Shown in pieces: positions 27,932 through 34,589 of a DNA stretch of 64,000 nucleotides; the first letter of the stretch is position 1; the number at the start of each line of letters is the position of its first letter. Position numbers and translations under genes: made by a program. Origin of the DNA: Bacteroidetes bacterium 43-93 (GTDB lineage Bacteria; Bacteroidota; Bacteroidia; Chitinophagales; Chitinophagaceae). The DNA lies in the NCBI GenBank assembly GCA_001897855.1, contig MKUO01000018.1, positions 503,481 to 567,480 of the forward strand, given 5' to 3'. The notes under the pieces were generated by a model, which saw only the letters and a list, made by a program, of their open reading frames with translations, made no database searches and was not told the origin of the DNA.

Positions 27932-28092
27932 GTCGTATAGTTTTACAAAGTATTAGTTGACTGCTGTAATGATAGCTAATTCCGGGACAATATTTTAAAT
28001 ATTTGCTCATTAAATTATTGACTTACAATTTAATAGGTCCCTATTCAATTTCGCTTATTGTTATGCTCTACCGTAGATTGTATACCGGGTAT

Positions 28093-28134
28093 AAAAGTAA
28101 AGCCCCACGATTAGGATCGTGGGGCTTTACTTTT
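28093..28134. terminator. Terminator between RCC1 gene and tsf
   Basis: An 18-bp perfect stem (AAAAGTAAAGCCCCACGA and its complement) around TTAGGA, with flanking A/T tracts. On the minus strand it lies 23 bases after the tsf stop, ending the ribosomal operon. Confidence 0.85.
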
Positions 28135-28156
28135 AAGTTATGTAGACTGCAAAGAA

Positions 28157-28999
28157 CTATGCACCTACTGCTATACGTTTGAAGGTAACAACAGTCAGGT
28201 CAGCTTCTACGCTCTTTAGGTAGTCGCCAACAGATTTACCGTTGTCTTTAACGAAAGCTTGTGGTAACAGTGTATTTTCTTTGAAGAATTTGTTCAGCTT
28301 ACCCATAGCTATTTTTTCAGCCATGTCACCTGTTTTGCCTTCAGCCATTACTTGTTCTACTGCGATCGCTTTTTCACGTTCTACCATTTCAGCAGATACG
28401 CTGTCAGCATCTACAGCCAGCGGGTTCATGGCAGCTATCTGCATAGCTACGTCCCTGCCTGCAGCGATGATGTTGTCGTTCGCAGCTTTGTTCATACCTA
28501 CCAGTACACCGATGCGGTATCCTGCGTGGATGTAAGGAACAACAGTTTCAGCAGTTACAGTTTCGAAACGAACTACATCTATTTTCTCACCGATCTTAGC
28601 AACCATTTCCAGCAGTTTGTCGCCTACAGTAGCGCCATCCATAGCCAGTGATTTCAATTCTTCGATAGAAGCCGGTTTGTTGTTCAGGGCTATATCAGTA
28701 AGTGACTGAGCAAACTCAATGAATTCAGCGTTTTTAGAAACGAAGTCTGTTTCAGAGCTCAGGTTCACGATCACACCGTATTTGTTATCTGCAGAAGCTT
28801 TAGCTATTACCACACCTTCTTTAGCTTCGCGGTCGCTACGGTTAGCAGCAACTTTCTGGCCTTTTTTACGCAGGTAATCTATCGCTTTTTCAAAATCACC
28901 TTCACTTTCTGCCAGTGCTTTACGGCAATCCATCATACCTGCACCTGTTTGCTGGCGCAGCTTGTTCACATCTGCTGCTGATATTGTTACAGTACTCAT
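28157..28999 (-). CDS. tsf: Elongation factor Ts
   Basis: A 280-residue guanine-nucleotide exchange factor that recycles EF-Tu. The N-terminal UBA-like domain with VNKLRQQTGAGMMDCRKALAESEGDFEKAIDYLRKKG is the family signature. The core contains SETDFVSKNAEFIEFAQSL and the second half YIHAGYRIGVLVGMN. The C-terminal QAFVKDNGKSVGDYLK matches the EF-Ts end. It is the last gene of rplM-rpsI-rpsB-tsf and is separated from rpsB by an internal hairpin, so its level may be set partly by readthrough. Length is normal for Bacteroidota. Confidence 0.97.
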   Translation of the reverse strand: MSTVTISAADVNKLRQQTGAGMMDCRKALAESEGDFEKAIDYLRKKGQKVAANRSDREAKEGVVIAKASADNKYGVIVNLSSETDFVSKNAEFIEFAQSLTDIALNNKPASIEELKSLAMDGATVGDKLLEMVAKIGEKIDVVRFETVTAETVVPYIHAGYRIGVLVGMNKAANDNIIAAGRDVAMQIAAMNPLAVDADSVSAEMVEREKAIAVEQVMAEGKTGDMAEKIAMGKLNKFFKENTLLPQAFVKDNGKSVGDYLKSVEADLTVVTFKRIAVGA

Positions 29000-29052
29000 T
29001 ATATAATTTTTTTACTGAGGTTTTAAAAATTAAAGCGCAAAATTCGTGTTTT

Positions 29053-29086
29053 ATGCTTAAAGCCCCAAAACAGGGGCTTTAAGTAT
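29053..29086 (-). terminator. Hairpin between rpsB and tsf (attenuating terminator)
   Basis: Stem CTTAAAGCCCC / GGGGCTTTAAG, extended by weaker pairs, with loop AAAACA. It lies inside the operon, 22 bases after the rpsB stop, so it could reduce transcription into tsf or protect the rpsB end. Confidence 0.65.
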
Positions 29087-29107
29087 ATATTACTAAATGC
29101 TATAGCA

Positions 29108-30085
29108 TTAGCGTGCACCACCCGGACGAGGACCACTACCACCTGGGCGACCTGCACCGCCACCCGGACGGCCAGCACCCTGGCGATTGCCACCGCCACC
29201 CGGACGGTTGCCAGCACCCTGGCGGCCTGCGCCAGCACCCTGGCGACCGGCACCAGCGCCTGCACCCTGGCCACGGCCACGGCCACCACCGCCTGCGCGG
29301 CGTTCGCCTTTTTCGCCACCTTCTTCTTCCATATCAAGGCCACGGAGGCGTTCTGCAGCTACTTCTTCTTCTACTTCTTCTTCTTTATTCTGAGAGCGTT
29401 CTTCCAGGCCTTCCATGATCGCAGCTGTCAGGTAGTTAACGATGATAGCTATTGATTTGGTAGCATCGTCGTTTGACGGGATCGCGAAGTCAACCTTAGT
29501 AGGATCGCTGTTGGTATCCACCATAGCGAAGGTAGTGATACCTAAACGCTTAGCTTCTGCCAGTGCAATGTGCTCGTGGCTCATATCTACCATGAACAAA
29601 GCAGCAGGGATACGGCCCATTTGAGAGATACCACCCAGTACTTTTTCCATTTTGTCTTTGCTACGTGTCAATGTCAGGCGTTCTTTTTTGGTAACGCTGT
29701 CCATTGTACCATCCTGCAGCATTTTTTCGATACTCTGCATCTTCTTAACGCTCTTACGGATAGTACCGAAGTTAGTGAGCATACCACCCAACCAACGTTC
29801 TGTAACGAAAGGCATGTTTACTTTAGCAGCAGCTTCAGAAACGATCTCTTTAGCTTGCTTTTTAGTAGCTACGAACATGATCTTCTTACCGCTCTTAGCG
29901 ATAGATTTCAGTGCTGCAGCAGACTCTTCCAGGCCTTCAATAGTTTTATTGAGGTCTATGATATGAATACCATTTTTTTCGGCGAAGATGTAAGGGAGCA
30001 TTTTTGGATTCCACTTTTTCTTCAGGTGGCCGAAGTGTACACCAGCTTCTAACAGTTGCTGGTGCAGGCTTTTATTTTCTTCCAT
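29108..30085 (-). CDS. rpsB: 30S ribosomal protein S2 with long Gly/Arg/Ala-rich C-terminal tail
   Basis: S2 of the small ribosomal subunit. Residues 1-225 are a normal S2: HQQLLEAGVHFGHLKKKWNPKMLPYIF, EKNGIHIIDLNKTIEGL, TERWLGGMLTNFGTIRKS and DPTKVDFAIPSNDDA are all conserved. The protein then continues for about 100 residues, far beyond the usual end: an acidic stretch (EEEVEEEVAAERLRGLDMEEEGGEKGER) followed by a 66-residue tail made almost only of Gly, Arg, Ala, Pro and Gln. The tail has imperfect repeats such as GRQGAGAGRQGAG and GGGAGRPGG, encoded by very GC-rich repetitive DNA (29108-29308). The frame is continuous, so it is read as a real extension. Its role is unknown; RNA binding is suggested by analogy with RGG tails. 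Confidence 0.93.
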   Translation of the reverse strand: MEENKSLHQQLLEAGVHFGHLKKKWNPKMLPYIFAEKNGIHIIDLNKTIEGLEESAAALKSIAKSGKKIMFVATKKQAKEIVSEAAAKVNMPFVTERWLGGMLTNFGTIRKSVKKMQSIEKMLQDGTMDSVTKKERLTLTRSKDKMEKVLGGISQMGRIPAALFMVDMSHEHIALAEAKRLGITTFAMVDTNSDPTKVDFAIPSNDDATKSIAIIVNYLTAAIMEGLEERSQNKEEEVEEEVAAERLRGLDMEEEGGEKGERRAGGGGRGRGQGAGAGAGRQGAGAGRQGAGNRPGGGGNRQGAGRPGGGAGRPGGSGPRPGGAR

Positions 30086-30130
30086 TGTTGTAATTTCTTG
30101 ACGGTTAAAAAAAAGAATACGAACCAGCGA

Positions 30131-30523
30131 TTAACGTTTAGAGAACTGGAAGCTACGACGTGCTTTAGCCTTACCGAATTTCTTACGTTCCACCATACGA
30201 GGGTCACGTGTCATCAGGCCTTCTTTTTTCAGCAGCGGACGGTAAGCTTCATTATTCACTTCGCAAAGAGCGCGTGCAATAGCCATTTTCACAGCTTCTG
30301 CCTGGCCTTTAGGGCCACCGCCTTGTACGTTTACCACAACGTCGAAACTGCTTGCAGTGTCTGTAACTTTAAAAGGCAGTTCCACCTGGTTTTGCAGGTA
30401 CATTATCGGGAAGTAAGCCTTGTATTCTTTTTCGTTTACCGTAATGTTGCCGGTGCCTTTGCTCATGTAAACACGTGCTACAGCTTCCTTACGGCGACCT
30501 ACGGCATTTTTTTGCTTTTCCAT
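30131..30523 (-). CDS. rpsI: 30S ribosomal protein S9
   Basis: A 130-residue small-subunit protein. The N-terminus NAVGRRKEAVARVYMSKGTGNITVN is the S9 signature, the middle holds VNVQGGGPKGQAEAVKMAIARAL, and the basic C-terminus LMTRDPRMVERKKFGKAKARRSFQFSKR reaches the P-site tRNA through its final Lys-Arg. It follows rplM by 31 bases and precedes rpsB by 45, the usual Bacteroidota order. Confidence 0.97.
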   Translation of the reverse strand: MEKQKNAVGRRKEAVARVYMSKGTGNITVNEKEYKAYFPIMYLQNQVELPFKVTDTASSFDVVVNVQGGGPKGQAEAVKMAIARALCEVNNEAYRPLLKKEGLMTRDPRMVERKKFGKAKARRSFQFSKR

Positions 30524-30554
30524 TTATATTAGAATGGTTTTTACTTTTTTGAAA

Positions 30555-31010
30555 TTAGAATTTGAAATCCTTAGGTTGCTGTGCTTTGTGCGGATGCTCT
30601 GCGCCTTCGTACACAAACAGTTTCTTTGCCATAGCACGGCCCATACGGTTCTTAGGCAGCATACCTTTTACAGCGCGCTCGATCATTACATTCGGGCGAC
30701 GTTGTTGCAGTTCTTTTGCCATTTCTATTTTCTGGCCGCCGGGGTGACCTGAGAATGTTTGATATTCTTTATCGGCCAGCTTGTTACCGGTCAATACAGC
30801 TTTACCGCTGTTTACAACTATTACATAATCACCACAATCAAAGTGCGGAGTGTAATATGCTTTGTGCTTGCCACGCAGTACGCTGGCAATTTTAGACGTC
30901 ATACGGCCCAGTGTCTGGTTAGTAGCGTCTACTACATACCACTCGCGCTTTACGATCTTCTCGTTAGCCGACTGAGTTCTAAAACTAAGGTGTCTCATTC
31001 CTGTTGACAT
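30555..31010 (-). CDS. rplM: 50S ribosomal protein L13
   Basis: A large-subunit assembly protein, first gene of the operon. Conserved parts are WYVVDATNQTLGRMTSKIASVLRGKHKAYYTPHFDCGDYVIVVN, the GHPGG loop and VKGMLPKNRMGRAMAKKLFVYEG. ATG 31010 gives 151 residues; an in-frame ATG at 30998 gives MRHLSFRTQSAN, which looks more like relatives' N-termini, and the two cannot be separated here. Promoters should lie in the AT-rich gap upstream. Confidence 0.96.
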   Translation of the reverse strand: MSTGMRHLSFRTQSANEKIVKREWYVVDATNQTLGRMTSKIASVLRGKHKAYYTPHFDCGDYVIVVNSGKAVLTGNKLADKEYQTFSGHPGGQKIEMAKELQQRRPNVMIERAVKGMLPKNRMGRAMAKKLFVYEGAEHPHKAQQPKDFKF

Positions 31011-31598
31011 AATACTCTGTTTATTGTGTTACGCACTGCATCACAGGCGGAACGGTAAATTTTGGGACGGCAAAGGTAAGATAGCTTTTTATCCACACCA
31101 AGAAATTCATTAACTTTTTTTAGAGAGCCTTTGCAACTTGTTGATTTTCAATAAAATTTTTGAATAAAAGTTATCGACAGTGGGGAAATTCAAAAGTGAA
31201 AAGTCAAAATTCAAAAGCTGCTACTATTGGTAATGTGCTAACAAAAGCGGGTTGTGTAGCAAGGTTACTTTTATTGATAATCAATTACTTGCGAGGAAAA
31301 ATGTTATCATTTGCTAACAATGTTGATGGTAAATTCAAAAGTAAAAGTCGAAATTCACCACCTCCCCTCCTGCGTCGGGTACTCCTCCCGCCATCAATGG
31401 ATGACTTTACTATATGCATGGCTATAAACAGGAGGAGAAAGGTTTTAATAGTTTATAGTTAGTACAAAATTACGGAATATCTGCAAGAGTGATGGAGGTA
31501 ATGATGCACTCTAAATAGGATTGACGGAGTATGCAAATCGGGATTTGCGACCTTTATGATGTAGTCGGAGGCTACGCTTATAAAGACTTCGGTGAATA
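31011..31598. other. Gene-free 588-bp gap with repeats, upstream of rplM
   Basis: No supported gene. Contents: AT-rich leader of rplM; TTATCCACA at 31089 and TTATCGACA at 31171; degenerate ATTCAAAA repeats at 31188-31217 and 31333-31360; a GC-rich stretch from 31360 whose ACTCCTCC (31381-31388) pairs with GGAGGAG (31431-31437); and at the end the first REP-like copy (31533-31577). A 100-codon frame at 31160-31462 has no protein-like pattern. Confidence 0.6.
31533..31577 (+). repeat. REP-like repeat copy A (diverged)
   Basis: Hairpin 1 GCAAATC-GG-GATTTGC (31533-31548) is followed by GACCTTTATGAT and hairpin 2 GTAGTC-GGA-GGCTAC (31561-31575). The order matches copies C and D, with substitutions in both loops and one wobble pair retained in stem 2. 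Confidence 0.75.
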
Positions 31599-32033
31599 TT
31601 AATTTGCTCCATATATTTTCAGGGTATAGCTAGGGTAATAAACAATCAGATACGACCTGTTTAAGTCGACTTTAAATTTGGCAAAGCCTTTTTTTGTAGA
31701 ATACCCAAGTCTTTGTTTAATTAAATAATTACCCTTTGTATCTTTTTGTGCTCGTAAAAATTGTGCATGTTCAATAGGTACGCCATCATTGTCTGTTAAT
31801 AATGCCTTTATATAGAACACAGATCCGATTGGTTTGAATTCAATAAAATTCAATTTGAAATTAATGTTACCTTTTTGCAAACCTGTCGAGACAACGGTGT
31901 CATTCTCGAACACATAATCGCCTTTGACTAAATATTTTTGTTGGATAGCAGAGCTAGTCTGGTTATAGTTTTGACATCTTGCACTATAATTATATCCTAC
32001 AATCAAGCAGAGTATTATGATATATCTTATCAC
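31599..32033 (-). CDS. Small secreted hypothetical protein in REP island
   Basis: About 144 residues. I chose GTG 32033 because it starts directly at a signal peptide (IRYIIILCLIVGYNYSARCQ). An ATG at 32117 in the same frame would add 28 residues, but most of those are a translation of repeat B, and that start overlaps the transposase gene by eight bases. The mature part is beta-rich (KGDYVFENDTVVSTGLQKGNINFKLNFIEFKP, GVPIEHAQFLRAQKDTKGNYLIKQRLGYSTKKGFAKFKVDL), perhaps a CarboxypepD-like sandwich, but no family is certain. Repeat copy A lies 22 bases beyond the stop. Function unknown. Confidence 0.6.
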   Translation of the reverse strand: MIRYIIILCLIVGYNYSARCQNYNQTSSAIQQKYLVKGDYVFENDTVVSTGLQKGNINFKLNFIEFKPIGSVFYIKALLTDNDGVPIEHAQFLRAQKDTKGNYLIKQRLGYSTKKGFAKFKVDLNRSYLIVYYPSYTLKIYGAN

Positions 32034-32048
32034 GGGGGCGGCCCGTTC

Positions 32049-32097
32049 AGCGTAGTCTCTGACTATGCTGTAAAAGGAGGCAAATCTCCTGATTTGT
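32049..32097 (-). repeat. REP-like repeat copy B (reverse orientation)
   Basis: Reading + strand: GCGTAGTC-TCT-GACTATGC (32050-32068, one G-T pair), a spacer, then CAAATC-TCCT-GATTTG (32081-32096). This is the reverse complement order of copies C and D. It starts 13 bases beyond the transposase stop. Confidence 0.85.
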
Positions 32098-32109
32098 GAT
32101 ACACTATAT

Positions 32110-32661
32110 CTATTCATGCCAATGCGATAAAGTTAAGTCAATATTAAGATCATTATATAAAGCATTTGCACTACTATACATATAATCTTCTTCCCTCGAA
32201 ACCCAACCTGCACGTACGGGGTTTGCATGAATATAATCGAGCTTCTGCCTGAAGAAATTGTAGGATGTTATTTCAATAGCATGGCTGCCGTGCATCCACA
32301 CCTGGTATTTGCTATTGCGCTGATGCTGCACTGCGTTCCATTCAAACCGATGCATCATCCAATGCCGCCTGCTTTCCGGCTCCTGTGCCATAACGTCCAA
32401 AATTGCATTGGCGGTAAACTTCTTAAAATCTCTTACTATATCAGACAGCGTTCCATTAGTACTGCTTACTATCAGGTGTACATGATTGGTCATAATAACA
32501 TAACCATACACTTGCAACCCTTTATTCCGTACACAGTAAACAAGGCTATCCATAACAATATCCCTATACACTTTACGACTGAAAATGTCTATCCAATCCA
32601 CTACTGTGAGCGTAAGAAAATAGGTGCCGTGCTGGTCATATATCTGGTAGGCGTTGCTCAT
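32110..32661 (-). CDS. REP-associated tyrosine transposase (RAYT, Y1/HUH family)
   Basis: A 183-residue single-strand DNA transposase of the TnpA_REP/Y1_Tnp family. The first strands and helix are TYFLTLTVVDWIDIFSRKVYRDIVMDSL; the metal-binding HUH motif is YVIMTNHVHLIV (His60 and His62); and the catalytic Tyr is Tyr143 in KLDYIHANPVRAGWV, the best-known RAYT signature. The middle holds DIVRDFKKFTANAI. RAYTs are domesticated IS200/IS605 relatives that recognise REP hairpins, and here the gene is flanked by repeat C upstream and repeat B downstream in opposite orientation. All catalytic residues are present, so it may be active. The ATG lies eight bases from the end of repeat unit C. Confidence 0.9.
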   Translation of the reverse strand: MSNAYQIYDQHGTYFLTLTVVDWIDIFSRKVYRDIVMDSLVYCVRNKGLQVYGYVIMTNHVHLIVSSTNGTLSDIVRDFKKFTANAILDVMAQEPESRRHWMMHRFEWNAVQHQRNSKYQVWMHGSHAIEITSYNFFRQKLDYIHANPVRAGWVSREEDYMYSSANALYNDLNIDLTLSHWHE

Positions 32662-32668
32662 GGGATTG

Positions 32669-32761
32669 GGAAGATAGGAATTATTTGTTTTCGCAAACTT
32701 CGTTTCGCAAATCGGGAGATTTGCAACCTTTATGAGCGTAGTCAGAGACTACGCCCAGCGG
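32669..32761 (+). repeat. REP-like repeat copy C (extended unit)
   Basis: A 93-bp unit nearly identical to copy D. Core: GCAAATC-GGGA-GATTTGC (32707-32724), spacer AACCTTTATGA, GCGTAGTC-AGA-GACTACGC (32736-32754, perfect 8-bp stem). The left part (GGAAGATAGGAATTATTTG, then CAAACTTCGTTT) is shared with D only. Confidence 0.9.
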
Positions 32762-33209
32762 GGGATTCATTTGATTGCAAATAGTATAAATGACTAGATA
32801 TTCCGTTCTCAGGTAACTTGTAGATAACGCCTAACCTCCTTAAATAAATAAACTCCTGTTGAAATGCTTTAGGATCAATAATGCTATTAAAGTATGCTTG
32901 CTTTTCCGACGTCATATCACGTAAATATGACTTCAGCCGGTACTCATCAAATCCGTCGCACCTCCCGTCAGGTCCAAAATCAACGTCTATCGTCCCACCT
33001 TCAAATTCAAAATAACAACCCATACCGTGAAAGTTATAATAAAGCCCTTCTACTTCAGCAGATTTGGGAAGTAGTTTCAACCTATAGGCTCTCAATAATT
33101 CTTCTTTTTCAGTATATGTGCTTTTCAAAGTATCGCACATATACTTAGCACACTGTGTATAGTCATAAATTAGTTGGTGTAACGTATTAATAGTCGCTGC
33201 TAGTGGCAT
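32742..33209 (-). CDS. DUF6896-like small protein, C-terminus formed by REP DNA
   Basis: A 155-residue cytosolic protein. The conserved centre is LLRAYRLKLLPKSAEV, then YYNFHGMGCYFEFEGGTIDVDFGPDGRCDGFDEYRLKSYL, which matches my memory of DUF6896 (FHG-x-GC, then DFGP-x-G-x-x-DGFD). DUF6896 proteins have no established function; some families of this size act as immunity or accessory proteins, but there is no toxin gene beside it. The last residues (AGRSL) and the stop codon come from repeat copy C, so the original C-terminus has probably been replaced. ATG 33209 lies 22 bases from repeat unit D. Confidence 0.7.
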   Translation of the reverse strand: MPLAATINTLHQLIYDYTQCAKYMCDTLKSTYTEKEELLRAYRLKLLPKSAEVEGLYYNFHGMGCYFEFEGGTIDVDFGPDGRCDGFDEYRLKSYLRDMTSEKQAYFNSIIDPKAFQQEFIYLRRLGVIYKLPENGISSHLYYLQSNESPAGRSL

Positions 33210-33231
33210 TTCTCAATTAGTATAGGTAATT

Positions 33232-33322
33232 GGAAGATAGGAATTATTTGTCCGCAAACTTCGTTTCGCAAATCAGGAGATTTGCGACCTTTATGAGCGT
33301 AGTCAGAGACTACGCCCAGCGG
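33232..33322 (+). repeat. REP-like repeat copy D (extended unit)
   Basis: A 91-bp unit. Core: GCAAATC-AGGA-GATTTGC (33268-33285), spacer GACCTTTATGA, GCGTAGTC-AGA-GACTACGC (33297-33315). It differs from copy C at only a few positions, including a 2-base length change near the left hairpin, so the two are recent copies. Confidence 0.9.
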
Positions 33323-33416
33323 AGATTAAAATGAAAGAAAACTGTCTAATTTAGACTTGTCCGAAAAATGGGGTGCTTACATTTATATTATTTGAATGCA
33401 CCATAAATGACCTACT

Positions 33417-34439
33417 ATGAAGCAAATTACTCTACGAGTATTACTCGGGGCTATACTTTTAAATACTTTTTTTGATTGCGTAGGGCAGCAATCAACACTT
33501 ACTTCAGCAGATACTCTGACATTATCGGATATTAATTATTTGGAAAAACACTCATCTGCAGGGTATTTATTCTTGGCCGATAGTCTTTCTAAAGCCAACG
33601 ATTCTATCAATGCTAGCGAATACCTCAAAAAGGTAGATCCTTACTATCTCATGTATCTAAATGATAATCAACCCTCTATCAATTCATACATCTCTAAATT
33701 CTCACTTACAACTAAAAGTAGATTACAAATCATAGACAATTACTCAAAAACATATTTAGAACCTAAATCGGAAGCTTATGCCAATTTATTAAAGATGTAT
33801 GAAGAAGACCAACATTATAGAACGTCTACCAACAACTGCGATGATAGTTTTTCTTGTGCTGAGTTTTTTAGAAGGATGAACCGTACGGATAGTATTCACT
33901 TTTTATACCTATTCGATTTTGTTAATAAAAATGGCTGGCCAACCTTAAAAGATGGATCTATGTATGCGAGTCTTCTAGCTATTCACGATCATAAACATCA
34001 TAGATTTTATATGCCGATTTTAAAAAAAGCAGTAATGAAAGGAGATGTTGAGATAAGTGCTTTAAAGTTAATTATTGGGTGGAACTTAAAATTGAATTAT
34101 AATTTCAAAACTGATCTATTGAAATATAAATACTACATCTACGACGTCAGTAGCCTTTTGAAAAGACAATTACCGACATCATTACAAAAAATTCAGGAGC
34201 GGATCAAGAAGTTATGCTCATATGACAAACTGCATGTCGCTTTAGAATTTGAAGCGCCAACGGCAAATGATTTTTGGTCTTGGTTTGACAAAAATCCAGC
34301 CAGTAAAAATATGATTCTAAATAAATTTATGAAGGAACTTTCTCCGAAATGTCCCAAACACATCAACGAACTATGGGATGCTTATTACATACCATCCGCA
34401 TCTAAATCAACATCTATGAAACTTTATATTTTTTACTAA
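33417..34439 (+). CDS. Secreted hypothetical protein, DUF6624-like, AT-rich
   Basis: A 340-residue exported protein with a signal peptide (LRVLLGAILLNTFFDCVGQ). The first part is helical with SLSKANDSINASEYLKKVDPYYLMYLN. The centre has LLKMYEEDQHYR, then FLYLFDFVNKNGWPTLKDGSMYASLLAIHDHKHHRFYMPILKKAVMKGD, resembling DUF6624 (DQ-x-x-R, GWP and His-rich segments). It shares this plan with the protein at 19356. Base composition is clearly more AT-rich than the neighbouring genes, and it lies between repeats D and E, both consistent with acquired DNA. Function unknown; immunity or stress roles cannot be judged. Confidence 0.72.
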   Translation: MKQITLRVLLGAILLNTFFDCVGQQSTLTSADTLTLSDINYLEKHSSAGYLFLADSLSKANDSINASEYLKKVDPYYLMYLNDNQPSINSYISKFSLTTKSRLQIIDNYSKTYLEPKSEAYANLLKMYEEDQHYRTSTNNCDDSFSCAEFFRRMNRTDSIHFLYLFDFVNKNGWPTLKDGSMYASLLAIHDHKHHRFYMPILKKAVMKGDVEISALKLIIGWNLKLNYNFKTDLLKYKYYIYDVSSLLKRQLPTSLQKIQERIKKLCSYDKLHVALEFEAPTANDFWSWFDKNPASKNMILNKFMKELSPKCPKHINELWDAYYIPSASKSTSMKLYIFY

Positions 34440-34535
34440 GGGTAAGGCTTACCTATTAAGCCATCATTATTATGCAACTTGAAAACTTAAACTCTTCGAA
34501 ATTCGAAGCATTCAAAAATGATAAACTCTCGTTCG

Positions 34536-34583
34536 GCGTAGTCTCTGACTACGCGGTTAAAGGACGCAAATCTCCTGATTTGC
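34536..34583 (-). repeat. REP-like repeat copy E (reverse orientation)
   Basis: GCGTAGTC-TCT-GACTACGC (34536-34554), spacer, GCAAATC-TCCT-GATTTGC (34566-34583). It is the reverse complement order, with both stems perfect. It ends seven bases before the stop codon of the ketoacyl synthase gene and may serve as its 3' hairpin. Confidence 0.88.
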
Positions 34584-34589
34584 AATACA

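Larger units (their letters stand above)
31533..34583. mobile_element. REP/RAYT island
   Basis: A 3-kb segment holding five copies of a two-hairpin repeat, a REP-associated tyrosine transposase gene and three small accessory genes. Order: repeat A (forward), secreted protein gene, repeat B (reverse), transposase gene, repeat C (forward), DUF6896-like gene, repeat D (forward), DUF6624-like gene, repeat E (reverse). Each gene lies between two repeats. No further copies were noticed in the window. The outer limits are those of the outermost repeats; no target-site duplication was identified. Confidence 0.7.

Noticed and set aside
29113..29418. Open frames on the plus strand and in another minus frame across the rpsB 3' end
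   Set aside because: They are Pro/His-rich or Val/Ala-rich translations of the GC-rich repeat encoding the S2 tail; no independent start signal or family pattern.
31089..31179. TTATCCACA and TTATCGACA near rplM (also TGTGGATAA at 49755 and TTATCAACA at 60311) as a replication origin
   Set aside because: Single, scattered DnaA-box-like words are expected by chance in 64 kb; no cluster, no AT-rich unwinding array and no dnaA, dnaN or gidA gene nearby.
31160..31462. A 100-codon plus-strand open frame in the gap before the REP island
   Set aside because: The translation is made of repeat DNA (QNSKA, SKSRNS, PPPLLRR) with no conserved pattern.
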